A stretch of 64,000 bases of DNA from Prionace glauca (taxonomy: Eukaryota > Chordata > Chondrichthyes > Carcharhiniformes > Carcharhinidae), in the NCBI GenBank assembly GCA_037974335.1, contig CM075760.1:6135432-6199431 (forward strand), read 5' to 3'. The position numbers were made by a program, and so were the translations under genes. The notes beneath the pieces were generated by a model that was not told the origin of the DNA, did not search any database, and was given only the letters and a program-made list of their open reading frames with translations. Of the stretch, positions 31,680 to 42,042 are shown piece after piece. Numbering within the stretch: position 1 is the first letter of the stretch; every line of letters begins with the position of its first letter.

Positions 31680-33580
31680 CCCCACACAGATTCAGTGAGT
31701 GTGAGTGAGAGAATGTGAGTGTGTGAGGGTGAGTGATTAGATGAGTCAGAGTGGATGAGTGATGTGTGAAGGAAGGTGGGTAAGTGAGGGTGAGTGAGTG
31801 AAGTTCTTTGAGTGAGGATGAGTGATTGAGGGTGAGTAAGTGTGGGTGAGGGTGAGAGAGCGTGAATAAATGAGGGTGTGTGAGTGAAGGTGGCTGAATG
31901 TGAGCGAAGGTGGCTGGATGAGTGTAGGTAAGCAAGATTGAAAGAATGAGGGGGTGTGAGTGAGGATGTTGAAGGTTAGTGGAGGTGGGTGAGTGAAAGT
32001 GAGTGAGATTGAGTGAATGAGAGTGAGGGAGTGAATGTAACTGTGTAAGTGAGGGGTGAGAGTGAGTGAGTCAGGGTGTGTTATTGAGGGTGGTGTGTGA
32101 GGGAGAATGAATGTGGATGAGTGGGAGAGAGAGGGTGAGTGAGTGAAGGTGTTTGAATGAGGATGAGTGACTGAGGATTTGTGGGTTAGGGTGCGTGATG
32201 ATGAGTGATGATGAGTATGTGAGGGTACGTGAGTTTGAGTGAGTTTGAATGGGTGAGGTGTCGTAAGTGAGAGAGAGACAGAGAGAGGGTCATTGAGCTT
32301 GAGTCTGTGGGGGTGAGTCTGTGTGATTGAGGGAGGGTAGGTGAGTGAGGGTGAGTGAGAGTGAGTGAGACTGGGTGAGTGAGGGTGGATTAGTGGGATG
32401 AGTGAGTGAGAGTGATTGAGACTGGGTGAGTCAGGATGGATTAGTGGGATGAGTGAATGAAGGTGAGTATGAATGTTGGTGACTGACTGAGGGTCTAAGT
32501 CAGTGAGTGAGGTTTAGTGAGTGAGGTTGAGTGAGTGATGGTGGATGAGTGTGGGTGGCTCAGTGACAGTGAGTTAATGAGGGCGCGTGAGGGTGAGTGC
32601 GTGACGGCGAGTGAATGTGAGTGAGTGAATGAATGTGGTTGCGTGACTGAGGGTGTGAGAGTGAGTGAATATGAGTGAGTCAGTGAGGGTGTGAGAATGA
32701 GTGAGGCAGGGTGTGTGATTGAGGTTGAACGAGTGAGGTTGAATGAGTGTTTGTGGGTGAGTGAGTGAGTGAGGATGGATGAGATTGAGTGAGATAATGA
32801 GTGTGTGAGGGCGTGAGGATTGATGAGTCAGGGCGTGTGTTTGAGTGAACGAGTGAGGTTGAATGAGTGCTTATGAGTGAATGAGTGAGGATGGTGAGAG
32901 TGAGTGAGCGAATATGGTGAGTGAGTGAGTGAGTGTGTGAGGGTGAGTGACTCAGGGTGAAACAGGATCATTGAATGTGTGAGGGCGAGTGTGTGAGGGC
33001 GAGTGTGTGAGGGCGAGTGTGTGAGGGCGGGTGTGTGAGGGCGAGTGTGTGAGGGCGGGTGTGTGAGGGCGGGTGCGTGAGGGCGGGTGCGTGAGGGCCA
33101 GTGCGTGAGGGCAGTTGAGAATGTGTGATTAAGGGTGAGTGAGTAAGGGTGAGTGAGTGCGGATGAGTGAGTGTGAGGGAGTGTGTGGGAGGGTGGATGA
33201 GTGAGCAAGGGTGAGTGAGTGAGGGCGAGTGAGTAAGCATGAATGAGAATGAGTAAGTAAGGTGAGTGATTGTGGATGAGTGAGTGAGGGTGAGTGAATG
33301 AGGGAGAGTGAGTGAGAGAGTGTGCCAGAGAGGGAAGGTAGGTAAGATAAGGTGAGTGAGTGAAGATCTTTGAGTGAGGATGAGAGATTGAGGGTGAGTG
33401 AATGAGGGTGAGTGAGTGAGAGAGAGTGTGTCAGTGAGGGAAGGTGGGTAAGTGAGGGTGAGTGAGTGAAGTTATTTGAGTGAGGATGAGAGATTGAGGG
33501 TGAGTGAGTGAAGTTATTTGAGTGAGGATGAGAGATTGAGGGTGAGTGAGTGAGTGTGAGTGAGGGTGAGAGAGTCAGTG
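31680..33580 (+). repeat. GTGAGTGAGG array in the J-C intron
   Basis: About 1.9 kb of imperfect gtgagtgag/ggtgagtgag repeats, G-rich on the plus strand and therefore C-rich on the IgM coding strand. Inside it a cleaner sub-array of 14-bp gtgtgagggcgagt units lies at 32970-33115. Confidence 0.92.
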
Positions 33581-34159
33581 AGCTACCTCCTCCTCTTCCT
33601 CTTCATCGATCTTTTCCCGATTCTCTCCATTGATCAGCTTTCAGTAACAGGGCTGTGTAAAGTCAGGAATCAGTGTAGATCACCGGGCAGCTGCTTTAAT
33701 GTCGGGGTCTTTCTTTCAGAAACACGGATCAGTGAACAAATAGACAGACTGAGGGAGCTGGAAGGGAAGCTTCCAGCAAAACTAGGGTCACACAGGAATC
33801 AAACACCAAGTTTACACCAGTATTGGGGAGCCAGGCGAACTTAGTCTCAGCCAGATCTCTTCTTATTGATTGTGTCTTTGTGTCCGGTGTAACACATGGA
33901 AATCCCTACTTCTGACCTCATGTTGGATGGAATGTGTCATTGATGAAGCAATAGAAGATTGTTGGTCCCAGAACAGTCCCCTGCCGAACTCCTGCAGTGA
34001 TTTCTTAACTTAGATATTTAGATAACAACCATCACCATCTTGCTTTGTGCTAAATATGACTCCAAACAGAGAAGAATTTCCCACTGAAACTTATTCACAT
34101 GAGTTTTACTCGGACTCCTCGATCCCACCCTCATTCAAATGTTACCGGGGGAGGGGGGA

Positions 34160-34456
34160 GGGGTGGCCGAGGTGGCACACTGATTAACGCTGCTGCCTCA
34201 CAGTTCAATTCCCGTTATGAGTCATTGTGTATGGAGTTAGTAAATTCACCCCGTGTCTGCTTGGGTTTCCTCCCACAGTCCAAAGAAGTTTGGGTTCAGG
34301 GGACTGACCGTGCTAAATTGCTCCTTCGTTTCAGGAGGACTAGTTAGAGTAAACACATGTGGTTATGGGGATAGGGCTTTGGTGGGATTCCTGTTGATGC
34401 GGACTCGATGGGCTGAATGGCCTCCTTCTGTACTGTAGGATTTCGTGATTCTATTC
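34160..34456 (+). mobile_element. tRNA-derived SINE
   Basis: Head 'gtggcacactgattaacgct', body 'gcttgggtttcctcccacag', and end 'ctcgatgggctgaatggcct' with 'tactgtaggatttcgtgatt'. Nearly full length. Confidence 0.85.
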
Positions 34457-34489
34457 TATGATGTAAATGACAGTCTCTCTGACGTATGT

Positions 34490-35335
34490 GAGATGGAAAG
34501 TGTGTGAGAGGGTGTTTGGGTGTGTGTTTGATAGAGAGAGAGGGTGAATGTGTGTGTGAAGGTACCTGTGTGTGACAGACTGTGTTTGCGCATGTGTGAG
34601 ACAGTGGGCTGCGTTTGCAAGAGGGGACAGTGTGCCTATTGGAAAGCAAAATAAACTGTTCATGTGTGTGTGGAAGTGTGCATGGGATTGTGTGTGAGAG
34701 AGAAAGATGTGTGCAATGTGTGTGGGTGACAGAAGCAAAGTGTGTGTGTGTCAGAGAATGTTTGCACGAGACTGTGCTTATGTGAGAGACTGTGTCTGCG
34801 TATACGCTAGAGTTTGTGCATAGGTCTATGTTTGTGAGAGAGTGTGAGAGAGCTAGTGTGGGAGCAAGAATGTACAGGTGTGAGATAGTGTGTGCAGCAG
34901 AGATAGAAATATATGTGTGTGTGTGAGAGAGAGAGAGACAGATGCGAGTGCAAGAGGAATTGTGAGAAAGTGTGTGTGAATAAATGTGAGACAACTTGAG
35001 CGTGTGTGACAGAGTGTGGGAGAGAGATTGCGTGTGTGAGAGCATGAGACTATGCTTATGTGTGTGTGTGTGTCTGCGTGTAAGAGAGAATGTGTGTGGA
35101 GATGTGTGCGTGTGAGTGTTTTTGTGTATGAGATGTGAGAGACTGATTGAGAGAGTGAGAGTATGTCTGGATTTGTATTTGAGACAGAGTATGTAGGCCG
35201 TGAGAGAAAGAGAATGTGTGTGAGATATCGTATGAGAGAGAAAGTAAGTGTGCGTGTGTATGTGTGAGAGAATATGAGCGTCTCTCTGTGTGTATTTATG
35301 TGTGTGAGAGTGTGTGATGTGTGTAAGTCTCTATC
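34490..35335 (+). repeat. GTGTGAGA array in the J-C intron
   Basis: Imperfect gtgtgtgagagagtgtg repeats for about 0.85 kb. His-Thr-Ser frames on the minus strand are artefacts. Confidence 0.9.
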
Positions 35336-36394
35336 TGGCTGATTCAGTCTGGAAAAGCACCCTCACTCCACACACACTCACCCACTCGCACAGTAAGTGG
35401 GAGTGACAAACGAGCACAATACGGACTGTGGGGCACGGGTTGGAAAAACATTTAAATATTTCACAAGTCAGTCACAATTAAATAATTTCCTCTTTCCTCA
35501 ATGAGAGAAACTTGTAAATCCTCACGGAATCTGACACAATCCAGGGCAAAGCCACCCACAAGATTACCCGGCCCCTCATTCACCCTGTTCACTCTCTCCA
35601 TCACTAACAGGCAGTGTCAGCACTGTGTGTATTATATACAACATGCACTGCAGCAATTCACCAAGGCTCCATAGATTACACTGTCCAAACCCGCTGCCTT
35701 TACATCCTAACAGGACAAGGGCAGCAGCCACATCTGAAACACTATAACCTGTAAGCTTCCCTCCAAAACACACACCATCCTGACCTGAAACAATTTCTCA
35801 ATTCATTCATAATCGCTGGGTCAAAATCCTGGAACTCCCTGCCTAACAGCAGGGCGGATGCCTGCAGCATATGGACTGCAGTTGTTCAAGGATGCTTCAT
35901 ATCAATACTTTGTGAAGGAACAATTAGATTAAAAATTCTGGCCTAGCAAATGTCTCTAAAATGCCTTTAGAAGATTAAAAATAATATGCAGGTGAATGTG
36001 ACCCTTCAACTGTCAAACTAAACAGTTCAGGGGCTGCTGTATTACGGAGCACAATATAGTAAATCTCACTTTGTATTTGTTCATCGAACATTCCCAAGGC
36101 CGGTACATCACTGCTTAAAAATCACCCAATTCTCCCTCTAAAGTCTGATGTTTCTGCTTCTCTGATAGACACAATATGCTTCAGGGACTTAATTTCTGAG
36201 ACACCGAGTCAAACAGTCACATTTCCCACAGATACAAGTGCGTTGAAGAAATAAATCAAATTTCACTTCTTGCAGGACAGGAGAAGGAATCAAAAGATTT
36301 ATAACCAGTCAGGGAGATTCCTGGTCCCAACACAGTGACCATACGCCCAGAAACAGAACAGACACAAACAGTTCAACAGTCGAGTTCCCAGCAG
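35336..36394. other. J-C intron, retroelement tail and unique DNA
   Basis: Near 35640-35920 lies an old SINE/LINE tail with 'ggtcaaaatcctggaactcc' and 'ggactgcagttgttcaagga'. The rest is unremarkable AT-rich DNA with no exon. Confidence 0.55.
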
Positions 36395-38010
36395 AAAGAT
36401 CTGTTCAATCTGTCAATTTCAAACTGTTGGATTCTCATTGATCAATAGTCAAGTTACAACAGAAAATCAATAACCTATTTTAAATTAAACGGGTATTCAT
36501 TTCAGAACTCCTCTCGACTTTTAATTATTTCTCTCTGCCTGTATCACTTCGCGAAAATTGTGTAAAAATGTAATTTCGCTGAAAATGAGCAAAAATAACA
36601 GATTCAGGACAGTTGAATGTCCCTATTAGAGATACAGTGACACAGTAACAGTTCAATGTCCCTAACAGAGATACAGTGACACACTAAGAATTAAACAAAC
36701 CGGGAAATATTTACATTGAAAATCGTTACCTGATTGGATCTAATTTCTTAATTAAATGTAATCAACAAAATTATCAAGGCAAAACAATTTATCGAGCCGA
36801 GCACAGCTGAGTAAAGAAATGTTTTGTTTTTGAATTCATTTTGATACAATTAAATATTCTCTAAGACTGATGATATTTTGCACGCTAGTGCAATATTCAA
36901 GGTCTTTTGTTTTAAATTAATCAGCGTTAATATTACATTTTAAGTTATTGTTAATTGTCAGTTAGTTCTCCTGTCAGCTGATATGTTCTCTGTAATAAAA
37001 TGAGTTTTCAATCATTCAAAACGTGCTTCTGTCCCCAACATTGTTAAATAATTAGGTTACAATTAAATCTCAATGTTAAACTATAATTTCAAATTACTGA
37101 ATGGAAACATTCAAACATCTGTCATTCATTTACTTAAATCTAATCACATTGTAATATTTTACTTTTTCACTTTTACTACAAATATCTTATTACAACGAAC
37201 AAACGAGTTAAAAATGCAGATTTCTGACTTTGTCCAGACTGTAACGGCCTGGCCGTTTGAAATCAATAATACTGCTTCCTAGATTTAATAATTTAGACCA
37301 CCCATATAACAACTTCATTACTGAACACATTGTTTAATTAAAGAAGACCTGAATTAAACAGTGCAAACATAAAGACGATAATTGATTCAAATGCTCTGTA
37401 ACGCTAAAAACACGATGCAGAATATAAGTCTCAACCTTTTCTTCATTATAATATTTAATAAGAATTAAACATAAGCTTCAGTTAATATGAATTCCTCCAT
37501 TCTGTCATTTATTCTTCCATTCTGTCATTTATTCTGTGTTTAACATTAATGGGAGACATGATGTTATTAAGTGCTGAGCTAATATTATTTTTATAGTATT
37601 TATAATATCATATTATTTTTCTATAAAGTAATCTTTTTGAATTTCAAGCATTTAATTGTCAGTCGGTAGCCAGTTTCTGTTGACACTTTACTACAATTCA
37701 AACACAATCATTTGAACAATTTTACTTGAGCGTCAGCGAATTTCATCTGTCAGAAAACTGTGTTCAGTCTGTCAAATTTTTATAAACTGTTTGATTCTAA
37801 TTGATCAAAGGTCAAATTACAACAGTGAAAAAATCAACAAACATTTTAAATTAACCTGATGTTCATTTTAAAACTCCCTTTGCCTTTTAACTATTTCTCC
37901 CTGACTGTCTCAAATCACAAAAACTGGGCAATTATTTTTCTGAAAATGAGGACTTCGAATATAACAGATTCAGGGCAGTGTAATGTCCCTAACAGAGGTA
38001 CAGTGAATTG
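36395..38010. repeat. Diverged duplication in the J-C intron
   Basis: 36395-36680 and 37755-38010 share an ordered set of words (gattctcattgatcaatagt / gattctaattgatcaaaggt; aataacagattcagg; gtccctaacagaggtacagt), so a unit of about 1.36 kb was tandemly duplicated long ago. It is AT-rich with no exon. Confidence 0.7.
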
Positions 38011-38149
38011 TAATTCATGTTTTATTTTAATATGTAACCATTAGTTAACATGAATAAAATGCCCTAACATATATTTATTTTATTTTCCGAAACTTTTCTG
38101 CTTTATCCCTACAAAAATATTCAAAGGCAATTTTATTTTCATTTAGCCA

Positions 38150-40100
38150 GAACTGCTCAGTTTCACTGAGCGTAAACAATGTAAAAACAATTGAGGAACA
38201 CTAAACAATTTCACAAATTTTGAGATGCGATAAGTAATTAATTATCTCGGTATCTAATTTAAAAAAATACTCAGAACGGATAATCTGGATCCAATTGCAT
38301 AGAAAAAAAATTAATAATCGGATACAAAAATTTCCAAAAAGGAAATTATTCTGCAAAACTCGTATTCCAGTAAATGCGAACTTAATCTGGGATATACCGA
38401 TTAATGCAAAGTATCTTGTTCAACTGAGCACGGCTGTGAAAACAGCAGGTTATCATTGAAATAGCTTCTGAATTGTCACAAAATATTTCCAGTCTGGAAA
38501 ATGTTCTGGTCATGTTAATTGTGTGAAATACACAACAGAACTATTAAAGGGGATTATTGCTAAATTATTAATATAAAATACTCTGTGGTGAATATGGAAT
38601 TAAATTACTGAATAATAATTCTTTGATTTATATTAATTTTACTATTAACCTTGTAAATGAGAAGTTTGTGATTGCAGCAAAGACTAAGTATCCGAATGAG
38701 CGTTGTAAGTCATGACTCACTTGAATTTGTAAGCGTTATTTAAAATTTATAAAAATGCTGCGATATCTTTTAGGTGTTCTTTCCCCCCAACCTGCTTGCT
38801 TTCTCCCTACAAGGATTTTCAAACTCAAAGATTGTTTCTGTTCAACCAGAAAACATCTAAACTCTCAACGGCACCGTTATACACTATTTAAACAACACAG
38901 AAATAATGCCACAAAGCCAAACTATAGCACAAATTTTAAACATTCACAGTGACTGCACCATAGAATCTCCTCAGCAGAAACACAACAAAACACATCAATG
39001 AGGGAATGAATCCGTTTCACAGAAAAACAGATCAATTATCCATTCAACAGAATCAAATATAACATTGCAAAAAAAACCTCAATATCGAATCTAGCAAACT
39101 AGCTCTTAACCAATTATTAAACTAAACAGAAATCTAGAATAATAGCAATAGCATTGCGAGGAGGTGGAATTTGTCCAACAAATTAGCGTTGAAACTTTAT
39201 CACATCTTATTCACATTGGGTCATATTTCAAACATATTTAAACATTTGGATGGTAAAAGTTCCAGCCATCAAATGCCACCGAGATTAAACATTGCAGATA
39301 CCCCAAAATCTGAATGCAGTGACAAACTATGTTCTGAATGAGTGGAGTAAGCCGATATCACTAAAGATTTTAAACATACAAATACAATAAAGCCTGCTTT
39401 ATTTCTCCCTGCAGTCATGCATCAAGCAGTTGCGACCCGCAGAATGTTCATATTCAATCACAAAACGTGTAACAGCTCAGTGTCACTGAGTTCAAACAAT
39501 GCAGAAACACCAAATTAATTCACAAATTTTACGTATTTAGAGTCATCCAGATTCATAATCTCCTCATCAGAGGAAAAAAAAACGCATCACTGAGAGACTG
39601 AACCCCGCTTCATGCGGAAGCAGCTCAATTCTACAAACACTCTCAACAGAATCAAATATAACATTTACAGAAATGTTTAATGTAAATTCCAGCCAATTAG
39701 CCCATCACCAAACTAATTCATGTTTAGAATAAGCAGAAAATATTGCACAGCAGCACCAGCATTGTGAGTGAGTGGAACATTTTCACTGGATAAATATAGA
39801 AATTTTAGATTGTTTTAAATTTTTGGTCCAAATTTCAAACACTTGTGCAGTAGATGGTACAAACCGCAGCCACTAGATGTCACCGAGATTAAACGCTGCA
39901 GAAACGCTGAATTGTAAAACAGACATTCGGATTTTAAAGTAACCCAACCACACAATAACCTCAACAGATAAACGCAAAATCCCGACAATTTGGGATTGAA
40001 TTCCTCAGCAGCACCTATTGTCCAGAAAGAGCGGAATTCTAAAACCCCTTAGCAGCAAAATCACAGGAAACATTGTAACAATTCTCAACCGAGAATCCAT
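38150..40100. repeat. Degenerate repeats of about 0.65 kb next to J
   Basis: 'cagtgtcactgagttcaaac' with 'aattcacaaattttacg' at 39480-39530 recurs in altered form at 38155-38215 and 38880-38940. 'ctctcaacagaatcaaatat' near 39644 recurs at about 39045, and weakly near 40085. No coding exon. Confidence 0.55.
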
Positions 40101-40200
40101 CAAACTCACATTTATGTTACCATATGGATTATTAGTACAGATAAAAATATAAAACAAAGACACATGTAAACCAGTTACTCAATAAGTGGATGGTTCTTAC

Positions 40201-40248
40201 CTGTCGTCACCGTCACCATGGTCCCTTGTCCCCAGTAGTCGAAGTAGT
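40201..40248 (-). CDS. ighj: IgH J segment
   Basis: 48 nt from the heptamer edge to the donor ACAG|GTAAGA. It encodes YFDYWGQGTMVTVTT, with the WGQG motif that forms strand G of the variable domain. The phase-1 donor matches the Cmu1 acceptor. It is unrearranged. Confidence 0.97.
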
Positions 40249-40287
40249 CACAGTGTCACATTCCGTAGGCTGTGTCATACAATAACC
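40249..40287 (-). promoter_or_regulatory. J recombination signal, 23-bp spacer
   Basis: Coding strand: nonamer GGTTATTGT (40279-40287), 23-bp spacer, consensus heptamer CACTGTG (40249-40255) abutting J. It pairs with a 12-bp signal under the 12/23 rule. Confidence 0.95.
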
Positions 40288-40611
40288 GTCCCTGCACAAA
40301 ATAGAGACAAAATCACCATTATTTTAAATATTCACAAACCCAAGGAAAAGCAAAATCAATTAATGTTCATTAAATTATAATTGTATTTCTGGATATCATT
40401 TGACATTCATAAATGACCTAAAGTTTTATATTTCACAGAGTGACACGTGAACATGTTGTTGAAAACACACATCGATAATTGAGTAATTATCAAGATTTTC
40501 CATGTTTATTCTTGTCATGTGGTCAGTGCTGGACATAAATAATACTGTACTGTGATTACAGTTGGGATTTAAAAGTGACACTAATCCAGTTTCAGTCAAT
40601 CAGTGCTGAGG

Positions 40612-40639
40612 GTTTTTTGTATTGACAGTAACTGCTGTG
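40612..40639 (-). promoter_or_regulatory. D2 3' recombination signal, 12-bp spacer
   Basis: Coding strand: heptamer CACAGCA (40633-40639), 12-bp spacer, nonamer ACAAAAAAC (40612-40620). It is compatible with the 23-bp signal of J. The heptamer's last three bases are off consensus. Confidence 0.88.
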
Positions 40640-40652
40640 CCATCCCAGTTAT
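40640..40652 (-). CDS. ighd2: IgH D2 segment
   Basis: 13 bp, ATAACTGGGATGG on the coding strand, bounded on both sides by 12-bp-spacer signals. Reading frames give ITGM, NWD or LGW-type residues. Confidence 0.9.
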
Positions 40653-40680
40653 CACAGTGAGACACAGCATGACAAATACT
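40653..40680 (-). promoter_or_regulatory. D2 5' recombination signal, 12-bp spacer
   Basis: Coding strand: nonamer AGTATTTGT (40672-40680), 12-bp spacer, consensus heptamer CACTGTG (40653-40659). It pairs with the 22-bp signal of D1 or with the 23-bp signal of V. Confidence 0.9.
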
Positions 40681-40989
40681 GAGGCGGACTGTTAACTGTA
40701 AAATACAGACAGTTAATTTCACTGCTATTTCAAAAGCCTGTTTCCAACTCGTTAAGGGTGACTCAGTGAGATATTTCAATTTTTACTGGTCATGATATTG
40801 ATAAAGGGGGTTAGAAACTTTTACACTCTCTGTGCACATTCAGCGTGTAAATCAATAACAATAAAATTGAAGCATTTTACATCTTAAAAAAAAACAATGC
40901 TGTTTCTAAGTATTATTTTGTTGAAGCCTCATTTACTTTGGCATTCGGCAATGGCATTGGTCACAAAGTTAAGCAACGTCCTTTTCTGA

Positions 40990-41027
40990 GGTTTTTGTAT
41001 GAGGATGGCGCTTTTCTCAGCACTGTG
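40990..41027 (-). promoter_or_regulatory. D1 3' recombination signal, 22-bp spacer
   Basis: Coding strand: heptamer CACAGTG (41021-41027), 22-bp spacer, nonamer ACAAAAACC (40990-40998). Both elements are perfect consensus. Confidence 0.95.
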
Positions 41028-41043
41028 ATCCACTGCTGTATAT
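41028..41043 (-). CDS. ighd1: IgH D1 segment
   Basis: 16 bp, ATATACAGCAGTGGAT on the coding strand, between a 12-bp (5') and a 22-bp (3') signal. Frames read IYSSG, YTAVD or IQQW, typical of a CDR3 core. Confidence 0.92.
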
Positions 41044-41071
41044 CACAGTGACACACACCCAAACAAAAACT
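41044..41071 (-). promoter_or_regulatory. D1 5' recombination signal, 12-bp spacer
   Basis: Coding strand: nonamer AGTTTTTGT (41063-41071), 12-bp spacer, consensus heptamer CACTGTG (41044-41050). It pairs with the V signal. Confidence 0.94.
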
Positions 41072-41417
41072 GCACTCACTCTGTTCAGTACTGCTGTTCA
41101 ATATTCACTTCAAATGGACTATTAGTTTTGCTCTAATGTAAAATGTAGGCAACTGTTTATATAACACAATCTATCATAAATATTAAACAGAGTCATATAT
41201 CGTGTGTGGTACTTGCCGACAGTACAATGAATAGAAAGTCAGTGAAAAGCTCACCAGTTATATCGGTGAGATTGGGAAGATTTACTGTTAAATGCTTTCT
41301 GTGTTACTTTTTTTTAACACGATTATAGTTTGTTTGTGACCACCCTCGATCATATTGCATTTAAAACAGATACTGACCTTCAGATTATGATGGAAGTTGC
41401 GGAACCCCCTCCCGGGC

Positions 41418-41456
41418 TGTTCTTGTCCGGGTGCAGCCCTGGATCCTCTCGCTGTG
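41418..41456 (-). promoter_or_regulatory. VH recombination signal, 23-bp spacer
   Basis: Coding strand: heptamer CACAGCG (41450-41456), spacer of exactly 23 bp, nonamer ACAAGAACA (41418-41426). Heptamer position 6 (C for T) and two nonamer positions are off consensus, so efficiency may be reduced. Confidence 0.92.
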
Positions 41457-41761
41457 GTCTCTTGCACAGTAATAGATGGCCGTGTCTTCAATCTTCAGGC
41501 TCGTCATGTCCAAAGAGAAGATGTTGTTTGAAGTGTCTTTGGACGCAGTAAATCGACCCTGAATTGACGGCGCGTAGTAGCTGTAGCCGGAGCTATAGTA
41601 GCTAACCAGCCACTCCAGGCCCTGTCCGGGAACCTGTCGGATCCAACCCATGTAGTAGCTGCCAAGATCGAACCCGCTGGTTTTACAGGTCAGTCTCAGG
41701 GAGCCCCCGGGACGCCCGGTCGCTGCCTCTGGCTGGGTCAACACAACATCCGACTGGACAC
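41457..41761 (-). CDS. ighv: IgH V segment, exon 2 (germline)
   Basis: 305 nt from the acceptor TTTTTACAG (41762) to the heptamer. Mature V starts [18 protein letters not shown]. Canonical residues are the first Cys in LRLTCKTSG, Trp in [37 protein letters not shown] in framework 3, and the second Cys in [11 protein letters not shown]1 is FDLGSYY-like and CDR2 is YYSSGYS. The frame is open throughout, so it can encode a functional domain after joining. It is not fused to D or J, in contrast to the germline-joined clusters known in sharks. Confidence 0.96.
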
Positions 41762-41893
41762 CTGTAAAAATAGATCAAAAACACCAGGGATTAATCTTAG
41801 TGAAATGATTGCTGACTCTGGAACATTCCAGAGATAGACTAACACTGAGACAGTAACAGTGAGAAACTTGAACAATAATAAAAAAAATACTCA

Positions 41894-41939
41894 CCAGATA
41901 AGAAAGTCAGCAACAAACTGAGAGAAATGGCCGACCTCA
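41894..41939 (-). CDS. ighv: IgH V leader exon
   Basis: ATG at 41939. It encodes MRSAISLSLLLTFLS plus the first base of Gly and ends at the consensus donor TCTG|GTGAGT. With exon 2 it gives a signal peptide ...[12 protein letters not shown], which directs the chain into the endoplasmic reticulum. Confidence 0.95.
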
Positions 41940-42027
41940 TCTTTCTGGTGATTTGGGGGAAATGGTTGTGTCAGGAACTCAGTGAACAAACCAGCTCCCG
42001 GACTGTTGGATTCCGGTCCCAGTGAGC

Positions 42028-42042
42028 GGTATTTAAATACCC
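42028..42042 (-). promoter_or_regulatory. TATA-like element of the VH promoter
   Basis: The palindromic word ggtatttaaatacc lies about 90-100 bp upstream of the leader ATG. An ATGCAAAT octamer, usual in IgH V promoters, is not found within several hundred bp, so the promoter assignment is moderate. Confidence 0.5.

Larger units (their letters stand above)
22350..42042 (-). other. ighm: Complete germline IgM heavy-chain cluster (V-D-D-J-C1-C2-C3-C4-TM1-TM2)
   Basis: All parts lie on the minus strand in transcriptional order from 41939 to 22822, in about 19 kb. V, D1, D2 and J are unjoined and flanked by signals of 23, 12/22, 12/12 and 23 bp. The constant exons join in a single phase (phase 1) throughout, and no stop or frameshift is seen. 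Heavy-chain loci of cartilaginous fishes are made of many such independent clusters, so this would be one of several in the genome. Entries below give each part. Confidence 0.95.

Noticed and set aside
30868-31935. Open frames up to 239 codons on both strands in the pyrimidine minisatellite
   Set aside because: Low-complexity Pro-Leu-Ser or Arg-Gly-Glu text generated by the repeat, inside the IgM J-C intron.
32828-33240. Ser-His-Thr-Leu-rich open frames on the minus strand
   Set aside because: Products of the GTGAG array, not genes.
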